64,000 nt of DNA from assembly GCF_019655055.1 (NCBI RefSeq), contig NZ_BPFA01000018.1, positions 1 through 64,000 of the forward strand, given 5' to 3'. A program made the translations under genes and the position numbers. This DNA is from Shewanella sp. MBTL60-112-B2 (GTDB lineage Bacteria; Pseudomonadota; Gammaproteobacteria; Enterobacterales; Shewanellaceae). The notes under the pieces were generated by a model that searched no databases, was not told the origin of the DNA, and was given only the letters and a program-made list of their open reading frames with translations. Below, one piece after another: positions 62,177-64,000 of this stretch (its first letter is position 1; the number at the start of each line of letters is the position of its first letter).

Positions 62177-62635
62177 GTGACCAATAACGACTCAAACAAT
62201 ACTGCCGATCCCTGCCTTGCTGATAATGTCTGTTTTGCGCTTTATACAGCGGCAAACGCCTTGATGCGAGCCTACAGGCCGTTATTAGAACGCTATGAGT
62301 TAACGTACCCGCAATACTTAGTTATGCAGTCTTTATGGTTGCAAGACAGGGTGAGTCTGACTCAAATATCTAAATCCACACGACTCGATATGGGGACTTT
62401 AACACCTATTGTTAAACGGCTTGAAGCAAAAGGATTTTTGCAGCGTCTAGCCGATGAAAGCGATGAGCGTAAGAAGGTCATTGTACTAACGGATGCTGGT
62501 TATAAGCTTAAGCTAGAAGCCTTGGCGTTAAAGCAAACTTTGCTGGATAAGGTCAATATGTCTGACGAGCAAGTGGAGTCTCTACGCACTTTGTGCCTGT
62601 CTTTAACTTCTGAGCTAACTCATGAGGTGACGTAA
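62177..62635 (+). CDS. MarR-family regulator, OhrR-like
   Basis: A 152-residue winged-helix regulator. DNVCFALYTAANALMRAYRPLLERYELTYPQYLVMQSLW is the OhrR signature; the Cys in this segment is at the position of the peroxide-sensing cysteine of OhrR. The DNA-binding part reads VSLTQISKSTRLDMGTLTPIVKRLEAKGFLQRLADESDERKKVIVLTDAG. The GTG at 62177 gives the usual N-terminal length; the frame is open further upstream but that part overlaps the repeated operator region. No ohr gene is adjacent; the divergent gene is a CurA-like oxidoreductase instead, which is the likely target. Confidence 0.85.
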   Translation: MTNNDSNNTADPCLADNVCFALYTAANALMRAYRPLLERYELTYPQYLVMQSLWLQDRVSLTQISKSTRLDMGTLTPIVKRLEAKGFLQRLADESDERKKVIVLTDAGYKLKLEALALKQTLLDKVNMSDEQVESLRTLCLSLTSELTHEVT

Positions 62636-62721
62636 AAATAACCAGTTGATTTTCAACTTGATAAGTCGGCACGTTAAATGCTTTAACTCGGTTATATTTA
62701 GTTAATGCCGGCTTTTTGACG

Positions 62722-63402
62722 ATGAACCTACTTAGCAGTATCAACAACCCAGTAAATAGTAATACGCTATCTGACGCCTATGGTGTTAATAGGGAACAGT
62801 CAAATGTTACCAATGCCGAAAATATTGCAGTTAACAGCGGCAAACAGACTCTAGCTGCGACAGAGCTGACTAAGAGTGACAATACTTTAGTGTTGTCAGG
62901 TCGCGCTGAGAGAGCGCAAAAAATTGAAGCGATGGCTAACGACTTCTTCAAAGGAGGCCAGTTTACCTCTGCTCAGCTGCCTTCACTTATCCAACGACTG
63001 TATCAAGATGGCATTCTTTCAGAAGGGCAGCTTAATCGCTTATCAAATAGTGGATTTGAGCTCCCTCCTGCCGATGAACAATCTCTATCTGACTTTATTG
63101 ACGAGCAAGCAGCGGCTTTAACTGATAGCGAAGAAGATAGCAGTCTGGCTCAAATGTTAGATGATGCTAAGTGGGTGATGGGGGCAATGGACTTTTCTCA
63201 GTCGCCATTGGTTGCACAGAAAGCTAACCGTGTTTCTAGCCAGATAACTGAGCTGCTAAACTCAGAAAAGTCGCTAAGCGAAGCGCAAGTGGAACAATAT
63301 AAAGGGCTTAAAGCTTTGATGCAGTTAACCTCTATGACGGGGGAGCATCAACAGGAAAATGGTCAGCTTAATAGCTACCTCGCTCTTGCTAACAAGCATT
63401 AG
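62722..63402 (+). CDS. Hypothetical protein, unrecognised
   Basis: A 226-residue acidic, Asn/Ser/Gln-rich soluble protein with no signal peptide, membrane segment or motif I recognise. Residues 65-130 (AERAQKIEAMANDFFKGGQFTSAQLPSLIQRLYQDGILSEGQLNRLSNSGFELP) form helices with an EF-hand-like spacing but no calcium loop. The ATG at 62722 is used over a TTG two codons upstream. The ribosome site is weak. It lies between the MarR gene and nrdD and is probably a single gene of the lineage. Confidence 0.55.
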   Translation: MNLLSSINNPVNSNTLSDAYGVNREQSNVTNAENIAVNSGKQTLAATELTKSDNTLVLSGRAERAQKIEAMANDFFKGGQFTSAQLPSLIQRLYQDGILSEGQLNRLSNSGFELPPADEQSLSDFIDEQAAALTDSEEDSSLAQMLDDAKWVMGAMDFSQSPLVAQKANRVSSQITELLNSEKSLSEAQVEQYKGLKALMQLTSMTGEHQQENGQLNSYLALANKH

Positions 63403-63694
63403 CAATTATTACCCTTTAGTATTTGTTGTTAACACCTTAGAAATTTCAATATTTGGCCAAAATATGCTGTAAAAAACGGCTTAGTTGGCGTATTTCGCTG
63501 CCTGTTTTTCAAAGCAAGCAATAACTTGCGGCAACAGGTATTTTACAAGGTTTTTAACAGCCTATTTTTATCCACAATTTATACCTCAATTATCCTGTCA
63601 CTAGCCCGCTTCGAAGTCTCCGTCAAGGGCATAATTTGAGATCAGTGGCTTTGTAGGCAGAACTGTTTTCTTATTGTCTTCCTCTTTTAAAATC
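63403..63694. other. Intergenic region with a long hairpin
   Basis: CCTGTT/AACAGG and, inside it, GCAAG/CTTGC (63510-63539) form a nested stem with a short loop after the hypothetical gene. It may be a terminator, though the T-run is short. Nothing else was recognised. Confidence 0.4.
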
Positions 63695-63708
63695 ATGATC
63701 TGGATCAA
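63695..63708. promoter_or_regulatory. FNR (EtrA)-like box upstream of nrdD
   Basis: Read on the minus strand this is TTGATCCAGATCAT, nine of ten conserved positions of TTGAT-N4-ATCAA. Anaerobic activation fits an oxygen-sensitive reductase. Confidence 0.65.
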
Positions 63709-63737
63709 TGTTCTTATTCTTATTTTATAGCTTAATG

Positions 63738-63782
63738 CGCCACATATTGTGATTTATTGAAAAAGTAGCACTATATATAGTG
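63738..63782. promoter_or_regulatory. Tandem NrdR boxes upstream of nrdD
   Basis: CGCCACATATTGTG (63738-63751) and CACTATATATAGTG (63769-63782) resemble the NrdR consensus CAC-N8-GTG; the second is a full match. Their centres are 31 bases apart, the characteristic three-turn spacing of NrdR operators. They lie 36 bases before the nrdD start. Confidence 0.8.
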
Positions 63783-63817
63783 TTGCTTTGATGAGCGAGC
63801 TGAAGAGGAATTAAACA

Positions 63818-64000
63818 ATGCCAGTGGTTATTAAACGGGATGGTTACCGTACGCCTTTTGACGAAACAAGGATTAAAGATGCCGTGATAGCAGCTGCTAA
63901 CTCGGTAGGTATTGAGTGCGCTGAATATGCCCAACAGGTTGCTGAACAAGTTAAGCAAACTGTTGCTGAATTGGCAGAAGTGAACATCCATGATCTGCAA
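63818..64000 (+). CDS. nrdD: Anaerobic ribonucleoside-triphosphate reductase, N-terminus (partial)
   Basis: The first 61 residues of a protein starting MPVVIKRDGYRTPFDETRIKDAVIAAANSVG, which is the ATP-cone allosteric domain of NrdD. It is cut by the end of the window. NrdD makes deoxyribonucleotides without oxygen using a glycyl radical. AGAGGA precedes the ATG by eight bases. NrdR and FNR-like sites upstream support the assignment over the aerobic NrdA, which has a similar cone. A frame on the opposite strand here (63725-64000) is not supported. Confidence 0.85.
   Translation, partial: MPVVIKRDGYRTPFDETRIKDAVIAAANSVGIECAEYAQQVAEQVKQTVAELAEVNIHDLQ

Noticed and set aside
63725..64000. Minus-strand frame at the window end
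   Set aside because: The plus strand encodes the conserved ATP-cone of NrdD in the same place with regulatory sites upstream.

Overview
The window reads as chromosomal DNA of a marine gammaproteobacterium, most probably Shewanella. The evidence is the gene content and order: dinG and polB divergent around a LexA-like site, a porin and TonB-dependent receptor followed by a DUF3450–ExbB–ExbB–ExbD–TonB–TPR operon, RraB, SbcDC, an AvtA-type transaminase, a DUF3010 protein, and an anaerobic ribonucleotide reductase with NrdR and FNR-like sites. No database search was possible. Functions are assigned from motifs, and the genus is an inference.

Positions 1-7700 are accessory. After a secreted ComEA-like protein lies the gene for 4.5S signal recognition particle RNA (ffs, about 554-661). 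A tyrosine-integrase element of about 6.75 kb is inserted in ffs and flanked by 96-bp direct repeats of the gene (572-667 and 7325-7420, one mismatch). The left copy keeps the promoter and a closed terminal helix. The right copy has lost its 5' end. A third, decayed ffs-like stretch lies at about 7565-7670. The element carries the integrase, a helicase-like P-loop ATPase, a serine recombinase and, at the end, a two-gene cargo: a coiled-coil protein with two membrane segments and a small protein with a HEPN-like R-x5-H motif. That pair is the best candidate here for an undescribed system, possibly anti-phage defence.

Positions 7800-16050 are on the minus strand: an AT-rich M4 metalloprotease gene, then a run transcribed dinG, TSUP transporter, priC, DUF2057, histone-deacetylase family, ComFB-like. 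polB diverges from dinG. Positions 18.8-29.4 kb hold envelope transport genes: a porin, a large TonB-dependent receptor and a complete TonB energising operon. The terminal TPR gene of that operon is cut by an in-frame TGA where a Trp codon would be expected.

Positions 29.4-41.6 kb contain a degenerate GGDEF protein, a DUF885 lipoprotein, a parvulin, a small S4 protein, RraB, an unusual NERD protein with two pseudokinase-like domains, a LysR regulator opposite a second TSUP transporter, a glutaminase–amino acid antiporter pair (probable acid resistance) and a class D beta-lactamase. Positions 41.7-53.7 kb hold a giant M60 lipoprotein, AvtA, SbcDC and an M23 peptidase. From 53.8 kb to the end come a REP-type transposase, a small Fur-box gene, a YgjP-like peptidase, DUF3010, a 161-bp tandem repeat array, a DEAD-box helicase, a patatin, a quinone-oxidoreductase-like enzyme opposite a MarR/OhrR regulator with a 15-nt operator-like array, and the start of nrdD.
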